From positions 1-64,000 of the forward strand of contig JAGBDE010000043.1 in NCBI GenBank assembly GCA_017937655.1: a stretch of 64,000 nucleotides of DNA, given 5' to 3'. How positions within the stretch are numbered: the stretch's first letter is position 1; each line of letters begins with the position of its first letter. Position numbers and translations under genes: made by a program. Below, in pieces: positions 1 to 7,560 of the stretch. This DNA comes from Clostridia bacterium. Its GTDB lineage: Bacteria > Bacillota > Clostridia > Christensenellales > Aristaeellaceae. The notes beneath the pieces are model-generated. The model was not told the DNA's origin and did no database searches. It saw only the letters and a program-made list of their open reading frames with translations.

Positions 1-165
1 GAGTTTACCCCCTTCTATGATGTTGATGGCAGTATTGCAGACGATGGCATCGAACGACGGGAGATTGTTTTTGAGGCACAACAGGGCGATCTGATTGATT
101 ACGTGGATTCCCAGAAGAATCGACGGAGAGTTCCGACCATCTTGACTTGGGAGACATTTCACTGA
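1..165 (+). CDS. C-terminal fragment of an unknown protein
   Basis: An open frame enters from the left edge in frame 1 and stops at TGA 163-165, giving the last 54 residues (EFTPFYDVDG at the start, TWETFH at the end). The fragment is mixed and acidic, with no membrane segment and no motif I recognise. It belongs to the mobile element by position and composition. The function cannot be told from this piece. Confidence 0.5.
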   Translation, partial: EFTPFYDVDGSIADDGIERREIVFEAQQGDLIDYVDSQKNRRRVPTILTWETFH

Positions 166-288
166 CTTTATTTATTCCCTGAAAGACATACACAAATCAT
201 TCTACTTCTTTTCTAATTGGGCCTAACATTTTCCTCAATGCAAAGACTATATAGGTGAAAGCATTGATCAATCGCTTGGAGAACAGAA

Positions 289-1914
289 ATGAAGAGACAC
301 GACTTGCTTAAGTGTTTTGACGATGACTTGCTTGACAAGCTTTTTGGCTTTAGTTATGCAAGGACAAAGGACAGTTACGAAGCAGAGGAGCTTTGTTCCG
401 ACATCATTTATGCACTCGTAAGGGCTGCATATCGTGAGGGCGAGATAGAAAGCGTATATTCGTTTATTTGGAGAGTCGCACACAATGTTTATGCTGACTT
501 TGCGAGCAAACGAAGAAAACGCGCAGAGATGTTCTATGAGGGCGATTCTGAGGAAATCATACGCAGCATGTCACAAGAGGAAACTCTGGATAATGCTGCC
601 GAGCAGTTAACTTCTGTGTACCGAAGAATCGCTTACTTAACAAAGGCGTATCGTGAAGTCATGATTATGTTCTACATAGATGGTCTTTCTACCGCACAGA
701 TCGCAAAGGAGCAAGGTATCAACGAAGGAACTGTTCGTCAAAGACTGTTTTCAGCAAGACGCAAGCTAAAGAAGGAGGTAGAAGAAATGTCGGAGGCAAC
801 CCAAAGACCTGTTGCGCTTGATAAGATCAATTTTGTGATTTGGGGAACAGGAAATCCTGCTTGGGGGGACCCGCGAAGCGTATGTACCCGGATGTTTTCA
901 AAGCACATTATCTGGCTTTGTCACAGAAAAGCGATGAGTGTATCAGAAATTGCTGAAGCGCTGAATGTTCCTGCGGTCTATGTGGAAGAAGAGCTTGAAA
1001 TTCTCTGCAGAGGTGGGAATGGCGAATATGGATTACTTCGCCTCATGGACAACGGCAAATATGTGCTCAATTTCGTTCTGCTTGACAAGGATGTGTTTGA
1101 AAAAGCAAATGCGCTTTATATGGAACAGTTGCCCAAAATCTGCGATATCATATCGAAGTATATTGAAGACCATAAGACTGAGTATCTTGCATTCCCTTAC
1201 CTTAACAGGCATGTGGATATGAATCTGATCCTCTGGCAGCAGGTATTCAACATAGCTGATGCTTTCGCGTATTGTGTTCGGCGAGCGATGGCAAGAAATC
1301 ATTTTTCGAATGTAGCAGAACCCCAGCGCCCGTTCAGCATCTTCGGATATGTAGACAATGGGAAGGACTATGGTGCCGGTCGGGATGGAGTAGATGCACA
1401 GAACGTTTGTGGTTTTGCCAGTGTTCATCTTGAGAATATTTATGTCAACCGCATCAAGAAGCATTTTCACTGTGGACTCAATGTGTCTAACGATCCTCAG
1501 ATTCAGCTCGCACTCCAGGCGATAGATGGGCTTGATATTGCTTGTTTGTCCGAAAGGGAAAAAGAACAGGCAGCGAAAGCTATTGAGTGTGGATATCTGC
1601 TGCGTGAAGGCAATATGCTCTATACAAAGATTCTTGTGAACACGCTTTCTGATTGTAGCAGACTATTTGACATCAGCAACGCTTTGCAAACCGGTTATTT
1701 CGATGACGATGCAGAAATTGTTGCAAGCAAGCTTGCTGCACTTATCAAGAAGGCTGTGCCGGATCATCTTCTTGGAGAATGGAGATTTGCCAACCAACTT
1801 GCCAATCTGCCCATTTACGATGCAGTGATTGAATGCCTTATTGATAAAGGCATGCTAACACCTCCCGAAGACGGGATCGGAGCAGAAGGCTGCTGGATGA
1901 GCGTGGAAAAATAA
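289..1914 (+). CDS. ECF-type sigma factor with a large C-terminal extension
   Basis: The 541-residue protein begins like an ECF sigma-70 factor. Region 2 spans about residues 13-80 (ELCSDIIYALVRAA, then FIWRVAHNVYADFASKRRKR). Region 4 spans about 107-167 and ends in a clear HTH (GLSTAQIAKEQGINEGTVRQRLF). Ordinary ECF factors end near residue 180; this one continues for about 370 residues. The part at about 203-266 resembles a winged helix (MSVSEIAEALNVPAVYVEEEL); the remainder is not recognised. A fused sensor or regulator is likely, replacing a separate anti-sigma factor, since none is adjacent. The start ATG follows TTGGAGAAC. It is followed by a bidirectional hairpin. Confidence 0.75.
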   Translation: MKRHDLLKCFDDDLLDKLFGFSYARTKDSYEAEELCSDIIYALVRAAYREGEIESVYSFIWRVAHNVYADFASKRRKRAEMFYEGDSEEIIRSMSQEETLDNAAEQLTSVYRRIAYLTKAYREVMIMFYIDGLSTAQIAKEQGINEGTVRQRLFSARRKLKKEVEEMSEATQRPVALDKINFVIWGTGNPAWGDPRSVCTRMFSKHIIWLCHRKAMSVSEIAEALNVPAVYVEEELEILCRGGNGEYGLLRLMDNGKYVLNFVLLDKDVFEKANALYMEQLPKICDIISKYIEDHKTEYLAFPYLNRHVDMNLILWQQVFNIADAFAYCVRRAMARNHFSNVAEPQRPFSIFGYVDNGKDYGAGRDGVDAQNVCGFASVHLENIYVNRIKKHFHCGLNVSNDPQIQLALQAIDGLDIACLSEREKEQAAKAIECGYLLREGNMLYTKILVNTLSDCSRLFDISNALQTGYFDDDAEIVASKLAALIKKAVPDHLLGEWRFANQLANLPIYDAVIECLIDKGMLTPPEDGIGAEGCWMSVEK

Positions 1915-1918
1915 AAGG

Positions 1919-1956
1919 AATTGCCGAGAGCAACCGCATGGTCGCTCTCGGCAATT
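1919..1956. terminator. Hairpin between convergent genes
   Basis: Arms AATTGCCGAGAGC (1919-1931) and GCTCTCGGCAATT (1944-1956) form a perfect 13-bp stem with a 12-nt loop. It lies between the + strand sigma gene and the - strand SOS operon, so it can end both transcripts. The T-rich tail is weak on each side. Confidence 0.6.
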
Positions 1957-1973
1957 TCAATACTCACAGATTG

Positions 1974-2243
1974 TTAGGAGACAGTATGCTTCACCCGGTC
2001 GTGTTCCTCGGCGCGTTTCCCGTCGTTAAATCGCTCCAGTGTTCCAACCAGATAGCCGGTAATCCTGCGAATCCGCTGAAAAGGCTGATGACCGAAGTCA
2101 TAGGACAGCTCTACATAATCGCCATCTACCTTGATGTCGATACCAATCGGCTCGCGCCCATACTTCTCTTTCGCTCTCTGGATATAGGCATTGATCTCAG
2201 CCTGCTCCAGCTCTCCACCAGTGACCGTGATATGACAAGCCAT
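1974..2243 (-). CDS. Small conserved protein, last gene of the SOS operon
   Basis: This 89-residue protein starts MACHITVTGG. A longer reading would begin five codons upstream, but GGAGGAA lies inside that stretch, 7 nt before the second ATG, so the shorter start is preferred. The chain is mostly beta-alpha in appearance (IGIDIKVDGDYVELSYDFG), with basic residues around RIRRITGYLVG. Proteins of this kind travel with Y-family polymerase and SRAP genes on Firmicutes elements; databases sometimes label such proteins as anaerobic nucleotide reductase related, which nothing in this sequence supports. The gene is 27 bp downstream of the SRAP gene. Function unknown; a role in damage tolerance is inferred only from context. 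Confidence 0.6.
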   Translation of the reverse strand: MACHITVTGGELEQAEINAYIQRAKEKYGREPIGIDIKVDGDYVELSYDFGHQPFQRIRRITGYLVGTLERFNDGKRAEEHDRVKHTVS

Positions 2244-2270
2244 ACTTTCTTCCTCCATATTTCTGCCGTG

Positions 2271-2861
2271 TTATGCGAACGAAGGTATCTCAGCTTCAAA
2301 TGCCATGTCAAGCATAGCGGAACGCATAACCTCTGCTGCGTTGTAGTTCAGATTCATCCAGTCCTTCAGGGCTTCACGCGGGAGAATGACCGGCATCCGA
2401 TCGTGAATGTGCCTGATGCTGTCGCCGGGTTCCCTTGTTAGTATGATAAACTCAGGAACGCCATTCTGAAACCTGTACAAACCAGCCATGTACATGGTAG
2501 TGCTGTTCACAGGCTTGATGGCGTTCTTGATCTTCTTGTTGGCAAGCTGCTGCCACTCAAAGTAATGTGACGCCGGTATCAGACAACGCCGCTGTTGCAT
2601 ACCATCCCGGAAAAGGGGCTTGGTTTCTGCGGTTTCACTTCGGGCGTTAATCAGAGGCCGACGATCCGCCAGCGAGTATCCCCACTTCATCGCAAAGGGC
2701 GTCGGCTGAAGGGATTTGCTATTCGCAATAACAGCAGCCACATCCGTGGGGCGCACTTCACCGGTTTTTACTGGCGTAGCCTTCTTCCGGTTCAGGTGGT
2801 CAATGATCCGCTGCAGCTCCTCAGACGAATCATCCTCTGGAATATAGAACCTTCCACACAT
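2271..2861 (-). CDS. SOS response-associated peptidase (SRAP/YedK family)
   Basis: The 196-residue protein starts MCGRFYIPE, so Cys2 becomes the N-terminal nucleophile once Met is removed. In the HMCES/YedK family this Cys covalently traps abasic sites in single-stranded DNA. Family landmarks are present in order: NARSET near the middle, PASHYFEW, and IHDRMPVIL carrying the conserved His. An in-frame start ten codons upstream exists, but AAGGAG sits 8 nt before the chosen ATG, and only this start puts Cys at position 2. It is the third gene of the LexA-controlled operon behind the Y-family polymerase. Length is slightly short for the family. Confidence 0.9.
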   Translation of the reverse strand: MCGRFYIPEDDSSEELQRIIDHLNRKKATPVKTGEVRPTDVAAVIANSKSLQPTPFAMKWGYSLADRRPLINARSETAETKPLFRDGMQQRRCLIPASHYFEWQQLANKKIKNAIKPVNSTTMYMAGLYRFQNGVPEFIILTREPGDSIRHIHDRMPVILPREALKDWMNLNYNAAEVMRSAMLDMAFEAEIPSFA

Positions 2862-2872
2862 GAGAATACTCC

Positions 2873-3133
2873 TTATTTCGGGTAGAACCAAAGATTCCGG
2901 TCGTGGAACAGATAGATCGTTGATCCATCTTCCAATACACAGGTATACCGCAGTCCCTGTCCGCCAGCCTTCAGCGAATAGCCGGGACGGATATCCAGCA
3001 CTTTTACGATGCGCTGCGCAGGAAGGTCTTCCGCTTTGAAGCGGATCGGGATGGTTTGTCCATCCAGACGGTGGTGCGCAAGGACATCAACATACTGTTT
3101 ATCCTTATTGGGACGCATTTCGGCGCACTGCAT
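2873..3133 (-). CDS. Small hypothetical protein between polymerase and SRAP genes
   Basis: An 86-residue protein (MQCAEMRPNKDKQYVDV...) with predicted beta strands and a closing FHDRNLWFYPK. Start ATG 3133 is preceded by AAAGGAGG, and the gene sits 12 bp after the polymerase gene and 11 bp before SRAP, so the three are almost certainly co-transcribed. No known domain is recognised. Similar small genes occur between umuC-like and SRAP genes on Gram-positive mobile elements (recalled, not checked). A DNA-damage role is a guess from position. Confidence 0.65.
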   Translation of the reverse strand: MQCAEMRPNKDKQYVDVLAHHRLDGQTIPIRFKAEDLPAQRIVKVLDIRPGYSLKAGGQGLRYTCVLEDGSTIYLFHDRNLWFYPK

Positions 3134-3145
3134 GAAAATCCTCCT

Positions 3146-4393
3146 TTATCCCGTGAAAAAAGGCTGCGGATGAATGGTATGATCATCCTTCGGATCAATC
3201 TGAGCAAAGGCTGGCTCTGCCAGAACAATCCCGCGAACAATAACCTGATTGCCAAAGCGACGCCGGATTCCATCCAGCGCACAATCAAGCTGGTGCATCT
3301 TTTCTCTGTGAAGCTGATTGCCGAACAGATCAAGCTGAACAGGCGCACCCTCCATGCTCAGAGCTGAGCAGCTGACGCCCACACTACGAAGGGGCAGAAA
3401 ACGGACATAGCGCTCTGAAAAGAGCTGACATGCTATCGAGGCGATCTCGCCGGTGATGTTGGTGGGGGAAGAAAGCGTCCTCTGGCATGAGTAAGAGATC
3501 AGATCAGTCGTTCGCACAGAGATACTGACACACTTGCTTTGCAGATTGCTTTCACGCAGCCTTGCGCCCACGCTCTCAGCGAGCAAAAAATAGATGCACC
3601 GGGCATCTTCAAGGCTTCGTATGTCGTGGGGTGGCGTAATGCTGTTTCCTACGCTGCCAATGGCTTCTTCAAGGGTTGTCGGCCTGACCGGCGAACGATC
3701 CCAGCCGTTGGCGTAGGCCTGCAGCATCAGACCGTTCTTACCCAGCTTGTATTTGAGAAGATCTGAAGGGGCTTTCGCCAGATCACCGATGGTGAGGATA
3801 TTGCAGTCCCGTAGCTTCTTTGTTGTCTTGGGGCCGACATACAGCAGATCGGAAGCGGGTAAGTGCCAGATCGTTTCCCGAAAGCGGTCGGGCGGAACAA
3901 CAGACACAGCATCCGGCTTCTTGAGGTCGCTTCCAAGTTTCGCAAAGATCTTGTTATCACTGACGCCAACGGACACGGTGATACCAAGTTCATTCTTCAC
4001 CCGCAGGCGAATCTCATGCGCTTTCTGTTCTCCGTCTTCGATGGTGAAACCCGGATTAGAGAGATCGACCCAACACTCATCCAGGCCAAAGCTCTCTACT
4101 CGGTCTGAATAGCACTCGTATATGTCTCTGAGCATATGGGAGAAATGCTTGTACAGGGAATAGTCGGGGGGAACAACGACCAGACCTGGGCAAGTCTGCT
4201 TTGCTTGCCATACAGCCATCCCTGTCTTGACACCCCAGCGTTTTGCTTGCTGGTTGCTTGCCAGCACGATACCATGCCGCATCTCAGGATCGCCGCATAC
4301 AGACAAGGGATGATCTCTCACATCTGGCCTGTGTAGGCACTCTACGGACGCATAAAAAGAGTTGGCGTCTGAGTGCAGGATTACTCGTGCCAT
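3146..4393 (-). CDS. Y-family DNA polymerase (DinB/UmuC type)
   Basis: A 415-residue translesion polymerase. The palm motif HSDANSFYASVE near the N terminus supplies the first catalytic Asp, and SFGLDECWVD (about residues 100-110) supplies the SxDE pair. Next come thumb-like HhH sequence (LLYVGPKTTKKLRDCNILTIGDLAKAP) and the little-finger region. ATG follows AAAGGAGAAAGGAA. It leads a four-gene operon (polymerase, 86-aa protein, SRAP, 89-aa protein) with a LexA box directly upstream. Chromosomal DinB is usually about 350-420 aa, so length fits. Carriage on an integrative element suggests SOS-induced mutagenic repair that moves with the element. Confidence 0.9.
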   Translation of the reverse strand: MARVILHSDANSFYASVECLHRPDVRDHPLSVCGDPEMRHGIVLASNQQAKRWGVKTGMAVWQAKQTCPGLVVVPPDYSLYKHFSHMLRDIYECYSDRVESFGLDECWVDLSNPGFTIEDGEQKAHEIRLRVKNELGITVSVGVSDNKIFAKLGSDLKKPDAVSVVPPDRFRETIWHLPASDLLYVGPKTTKKLRDCNILTIGDLAKAPSDLLKYKLGKNGLMLQAYANGWDRSPVRPTTLEEAIGSVGNSITPPHDIRSLEDARCIYFLLAESVGARLRESNLQSKCVSISVRTTDLISYSCQRTLSSPTNITGEIASIACQLFSERYVRFLPLRSVGVSCSALSMEGAPVQLDLFGNQLHREKMHQLDCALDGIRRRFGNQVIVRGIVLAEPAFAQIDPKDDHTIHPQPFFTG

Positions 4394-4411
4394 TTCCTTT
4401 CTCCTTTATTA

Positions 4412-4460
4412 AGAACATATGTTCGTATGTAATATACACCCGAATGAGTTGTCTTGTCAA
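4412..4460 (-). promoter_or_regulatory. SOS promoter with LexA box
   Basis: On the minus strand TTGACA (4460-4455), 18 bp, then TATATT (4436-4431) form a promoter. Just after the -10 is CGAACATATGTTCT (4425-4412), one base away from the Bacillus DinR/LexA consensus CGAACRNRYGTTYC. The AAGGAG and ATG of the polymerase gene follow within 20 bases. LexA bound here would block initiation, so the operon should be DNA-damage inducible. Confidence 0.85.
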
Positions 4461-4705
4461 CTGCAAATATATTCCAGTCGTAATGTGTCGAACGTTTCCT
4501 GACAAGGTGTTGGCATTTCTCGGCATAGTGAATCATATATTAGTTAATGGCAGTCATTACGCTTTATCAAACTATCGCGGTAAAGGGCTGCACTCCACAC
4601 TTGTTTGTACAGATCAACGTAAGCTTACAGCAATACTCGCATGACCAGCTACAGCAGAAAGCGAGGTACACACGGATAGGCAAAGGGTAGATAGTGAGAA
4701 TATCA

Positions 4706-4749
4706 AAGGCTCTCAGGATTTCACGATCCTGGGAGCCTTCTCTTTTTCT
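4706..4749 (+). terminator. Rho-independent terminator in a 450-bp gene-free stretch
   Basis: Arms AAGGCTCTCAGGA (4706-4718) and TCCTGGGAGCCTT (4727-4739), one wobble position, followed by CTCTTTTTCT. It would end a + strand transcript. The stretch between the SOS promoter (4460) and the next gene (4848) has no convincing coding sequence, so this could close a small RNA made divergently from the SOS operon; no clear + strand promoter was found. Confidence 0.6.
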
Positions 4750-4847
4750 ATTCGACAAGATATTAGCGATTATCGACTGATTCGGTGTCGTTCGCCACCT
4801 GGTTCCTTCGTTGTTCGTCATCAAAATAAGAATAACGGAGGAATACC

Positions 4848-5279
4848 ATGAAAGAAATCAATATCAAGGGGATGTATCCCCATATTACCAAGGATTGCTT
4901 CGTACCCCTTTCTGCAAAACAGAGAAACGCTCTACAGAAGCTTGATCGGAAAGTGAAGGCACAAGAGAGAAAGATATACCGGTATAAGGCTCAGTTTTCT
5001 CTGGATTGCAACGATGGCATTGAGACGGAGGCTGTATGCCACGTGCCTTCTCCGGAAGAATTATACCTGCAGAAGGAGCGAAATCTTGAAATACACAAAG
5101 CCCTGCATAGATTGCCGTGGAAAATGAGGGAGAGAATCTACGCTCACTTTTTCCTTGGTATGACAGTCGATGATATTGCTCGGCGGGAAGATGTGAAACC
5201 TGCCTGCGTCCGTAAGAGCATCGATAGAGGACTCGATTTATTGAAAAAAGACACTACCTTTGTCGAAAATGTCCAATAA
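4848..5279 (+). CDS. Sigma-70 region 4-like regulator of the mobile element
   Basis: A 143-residue protein starting MKEINIKGMYPHITKD after CGGAGGAATACC. The basic N-terminal half (RKVKAQERKIYRYKAQF) is followed by a region-4 type helix-turn-helix near the end (MTVDDIARREDVKPACVRKSIDRGLDLL). Proteins of this size and layout are common on Firmicutes integrative elements, where they act as sigma-like activators of transfer or excision genes. Its position just upstream of excisionase and integrase agrees. No region 2 is present, so it is not a complete sigma factor. Confidence 0.75.
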   Translation: MKEINIKGMYPHITKDCFVPLSAKQRNALQKLDRKVKAQERKIYRYKAQFSLDCNDGIETEAVCHVPSPEELYLQKERNLEIHKALHRLPWKMRERIYAHFFLGMTVDDIARREDVKPACVRKSIDRGLDLLKKDTTFVENVQ

Positions 5280-5633
5280 CAACTCATTTTTGTCACGGTT
5301 AGTGAAGAGAGTTTTTTCTCTTCACTGAACCTTGACAACTACATACCAGTGTTGCGAGTACGAAACCATGAGGCGGAGTAGGTTATGGAGCGGCGCGACG
5401 ACGGCACTGCCAGAGCGATCAACGTGATCCATAGACCGTGGTGTGGCAGCCACGGCGCATTGAGGCTTTATGGGGATAATGATACTTCCACACGGCCCTC
5501 CACAGACTGGAGAGGGAGACCCTGTGGTATGCGCTTGTCCGGGGGACGGCGGTACAGATGGGGCTATGATGCGGTGAAGCTAACCGCAGCTCGCAGCACT
5601 ATAAACAAATATCTTGCAAAGAAGGAATGTGTT
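5280..5633 (+). other. Gene-free, highly structured leader before excisionase
   Basis: About 350 bp without a supported gene. It opens with a hairpin (AGTGAAGAGA 5301-5310 / TCTCTTCACT 5317-5326) that lacks a T-run, followed at once by CTTGACAAC. Further local stems include CCGTGG...CCACGG near 5,445 and TGCGGT...ACCGCA near 5,571. An in-frame open reading stretch exists from 5385 but has no ribosome site and odd composition. A structured 5' untranslated region or small RNA controlling excisionase is possible; this is inference. Confidence 0.4.
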
Positions 5634-5858
5634 TTGAAAATTAGCGGCAAAGAAGCATATTATCTTATGCTTCGGGAGTTTCCCGATATTATGAACATCA
5701 ATGATATGTGCAAGGCACTGAGCGTGAGTACAAAGACCGGCTACAAACTGTTGCAGGAAGGCAAAATCAATGCAATCAAGGTTGGTCGTACTTATCGGAT
5801 TCCCAAGGTTCATGTGCTTGCCTATCTGAAAATCGTCAGCCAAGTTCAAACTGCGTAA
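5634..5858 (+). CDS. Excisionase-type HTH DNA-binding protein
   Basis: A 74-residue protein with the helix-turn-helix layout of Tn916-like Xis and helix_turn_helix_17 proteins: MNINDMCKALSVSTKTGYKLLQ, then EGKINAIKVGRTYRIPKVHVL. The start is taken as TTG 5634 (KISGKEAYYLML) because GAAGGA lies 8 nt upstream; an open frame extends 250 bp further but lacks any start signal. It lies 87 bp before the integrase start. Such proteins bend DNA at the element ends and steer integrase towards excision. Confidence 0.75.
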   Translation: MKISGKEAYYLMLREFPDIMNINDMCKALSVSTKTGYKLLQEGKINAIKVGRTYRIPKVHVLAYLKIVSQVQTA

Positions 5859-5945
5859 GCTCGCATCATGGCGTTTTCCCTGCTGAGTGTGTTAGAATAG
5901 AGACGGTAACAGCAGGTGGACGACCAACAGAAAGGAGCGTTTACA

Positions 5946-7121
5946 ATGATCGCAGGCCACCTGCAAGAAAAACACGGTATCTACTACATTGTTCTGAGCT
6001 ACAAGGATAGTGCGGGGAAGCGGCATACGCCATGGTTCTCCACTGACCTTCCTGTAAGGAATAACAAAAAGCGTGCAGAAGCGATGCTTCTGGAAATGCG
6101 TAAATCCTATGTCCCTCCAATGGATGAGCCAGAAGATGAACCGAAGGGTGAAATCGACGACCTTCTGTTCAGCGATTTCCTTCAGCAATGGCTGCTGGTC
6201 GCCAAGAGTACAATCCGGTTGACTACATATGCGTCCTACGCAGGACTCATGAAAAGCAGCATCTTGCCCTACTTCGCTGAAAAGGGATATCTGCTCAAGA
6301 ATCTGACAGCAAAAAACCTTCAGGATTACTACACCATCCAGCTGGATCGTGTAAGCGCCAACACCGTGATTCACTATCACGCCATTATCCATCGCGCATT
6401 GAAATACGCAGTGAAGATGGATATGATCACTGGCAATCCTGCAGATAAGGTGGAACGACCTAAGAAGGACAAGTTCGTCGGCAGCTTCTTTGACAGCAAG
6501 GAGATCAACAAGCTCTTTGCACAGATCGAAGGAGATACGCTGGAAGTCCCAATCAAGATTGGAGCTTTCTACGGACTACGGCGCAGCGAAATCCTTGGTC
6601 TGAAGTGGGACGCAATCGACTTCGATAACAACACGATCACCATCCGTCATACCGTTACGGCTTGTAACCTGGATGGTAAGCATGTCGAGGTTGTTGGCGA
6701 TACCACCAAGACAAAATCGAGCTTGAGAACGCTTCCTCTGGTTCCTGACTTCCGTGAGCTTCTTCTGCGGAAGAAGGCCGAACAGCAGCGTTACCGCAAG
6801 CTCTGTGGCCGCTCCTACTGCACACAGTATCTTGACTATATCTGTGTCAACGAAATGGGACAGCGTTTGAAGCCGAATACGCTTTCCGCTGGCTTCAAGC
6901 GAATGCTGAAGAAGGCTGGCCTGCGCGATATTCGCCTGCATGATCTTCGTCACAGCTGTGCTTCACTTCTGCTGGCGAATGGTGTGCCGATGAAGCAGAT
7001 CCAGGAATGGCTTGGACACAGCGACTTCTCTACCACTGCAAACATCTACGCCCACTTGGATTACCAGTCCAAGGTTTCCTCTGCCGAAGCAATGCTCGCT
7101 GGCTTGGGAATGGGGAGCTAA
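5946..7121 (+). CDS. int: Tyrosine site-specific integrase (Tn916 Int type)
   Basis: A 391-residue phage/ICE integrase. An N-terminal AP2-like arm-binding region (GHLQEKHGIYYIVLSYKD...) leads to a SAM-like core-binding domain (about 75-165) and the catalytic domain with the tyrosine recombinase residues: Arg in YGLRRSEILGLKW, HDLRHS, LGHSDFSTTANIY with the final His and Tyr. The start at 5946 is chosen because AAAGGAG lies 8 nt upstream; an ATG ten codons earlier has none. It points into the 3' end of the adjacent tRNA-Ser, the typical target for this family. Confidence 0.93.
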   Translation: MIAGHLQEKHGIYYIVLSYKDSAGKRHTPWFSTDLPVRNNKKRAEAMLLEMRKSYVPPMDEPEDEPKGEIDDLLFSDFLQQWLLVAKSTIRLTTYASYAGLMKSSILPYFAEKGYLLKNLTAKNLQDYYTIQLDRVSANTVIHYHAIIHRALKYAVKMDMITGNPADKVERPKKDKFVGSFFDSKEINKLFAQIEGDTLEVPIKIGAFYGLRRSEILGLKWDAIDFDNNTITIRHTVTACNLDGKHVEVVGDTTKTKSSLRTLPLVPDFRELLLRKKAEQQRYRKLCGRSYCTQYLDYICVNEMGQRLKPNTLSAGFKRMLKKAGLRDIRLHDLRHSCASLLLANGVPMKQIQEWLGHSDFSTTANIYAHLDYQSKVSSAEAMLAGLGMGS

Positions 7122-7153
7122 TCATCTTGCCTATAACACACCTTTTCACAACG

Positions 7154-7184
7154 AAAAAGCCTTGCAGCCGTTGTGCTGCAAGGC
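7154..7184 (-). terminator. tRNA-Ser terminator
   Basis: Perfect 10-bp stem GCCTTGCAGC/GCTGCAAGGC (7159-7168 / 7175-7184). Read on the minus strand it is followed by TTTTTCG, so it ends the tRNA-Ser transcript rather than the integrase mRNA. Confidence 0.75.
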
Positions 7185-7190
7185 GTGTGG

Positions 7191-7279
7191 CGGAGACGGT
7201 GGGATTCGAACCCACGGGCCCGGTAAAGGGCTTGCTCGATTTCGAGTCGAGATCGTTATGACCGCTTCGATACGTCTCC
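7191..7279 (-). tRNA. tRNA-Ser (anticodon CGA)
   Basis: The minus strand folds as a class II tRNA. Acceptor GGAGACG pairs with CGTCTCC; the anticodon stem CTCGA/TCGAG holds loop CTCGAAA with anticodon CGA; a long variable arm follows (GCCC...GGGC); the T arm is GTGGG TTCGAAT CCCAC. Discriminator G and an encoded CCA (7190-7188) follow. It reads serine codon UCG. The integrase gene ends 70 bp from its 3' end. Confidence 0.93.
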
Positions 7280-7417
7280 ATCAAAATTCTCCAGAAAACG
7301 CCTCCTACAGTTGGAGAGCAAACTGGAGAGCAAAAAGGGAATGCATGAATCCCGGGTTGCTGAAAAGGTTAGTAAAATCAAGGGTTACGGGGCAAGAGCC
7401 TTCCATTTGATCAAGGT

Positions 7418-7459
7418 GGTTTCGAGTGCGCCCCGTTATGACCACTTCGATACATCTCC
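7418..7459 (-). pseudogene. Truncated tRNA-Ser remnant, probable element junction
   Basis: Minus-strand GGAGATG TA TCGAAGTGGTCATAACG... repeats the 5' half of the intact tRNA-Ser with an offset of exactly 180 bp, through the anticodon loop CTCGAAA, and then loses all similarity. From 7,433 to 7,461 only two of 29 positions differ. This looks like a host tRNA-Ser cut in the anticodon loop by integration, with the intact copy supplied from the element side. It also marks the change from AT-rich to GC-rich DNA. Confidence 0.6.
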
Positions 7460-7478
7460 ATGTGGGTTGTGGAAACCA

Positions 7479-7511
7479 AAACCCGGCTTCCCGCGGTGGG
7501 AGGCCGGGTTT
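7479..7511 (-). terminator. Terminator of the arabinoxylan operon
   Basis: Arms AAACCCGGCTTCCC (7479-7492) and GGGAGGCCGGGTTT (7498-7511) give a 14-bp stem with one G-T pair. On the minus strand it runs into GGTTTTGGTTTCC. It lies 50 bp after the GH51 stop codon. Confidence 0.8.
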
Positions 7512-7560
7512 CAGTATATCACCTCGGGCAGGGGAATGCAAGCCCCCGCCCGGGCATGGG

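Larger units (their letters stand above)
1..7459. mobile_element. Right end of an integrative element at tRNA-Ser
   Basis: The segment ends with a tyrosine integrase pointing at the 3' end of a tRNA-Ser gene, preceded by an excisionase-type HTH protein. This is the usual recombination module of an integrative and conjugative or mobilisable element. Its base composition is clearly more AT-rich than the GC-rich DNA that starts just after 7,460. Cargo includes an ECF sigma factor, an SOS operon with a Y-family polymerase, and a sigma-like regulator. No relaxase or type IV secretion gene is visible, so whether it is conjugative is unknown; the rest lies left of the window. The right boundary is inferred from the truncated tRNA-Ser copy near 7,420-7,459. 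Confidence 0.7.

Noticed and set aside
4243..4824. Small frames on both strands between the SOS promoter and 4,848
   Set aside because: They lack ribosome sites, overlap the polymerase gene or the terminator hairpin, and have Cys/Tyr-rich random-looking translations.
5301..5326. Terminator after the sigma-like regulator
   Set aside because: The 10-bp stem has no following T-run; it is reported only as part of the structured leader.
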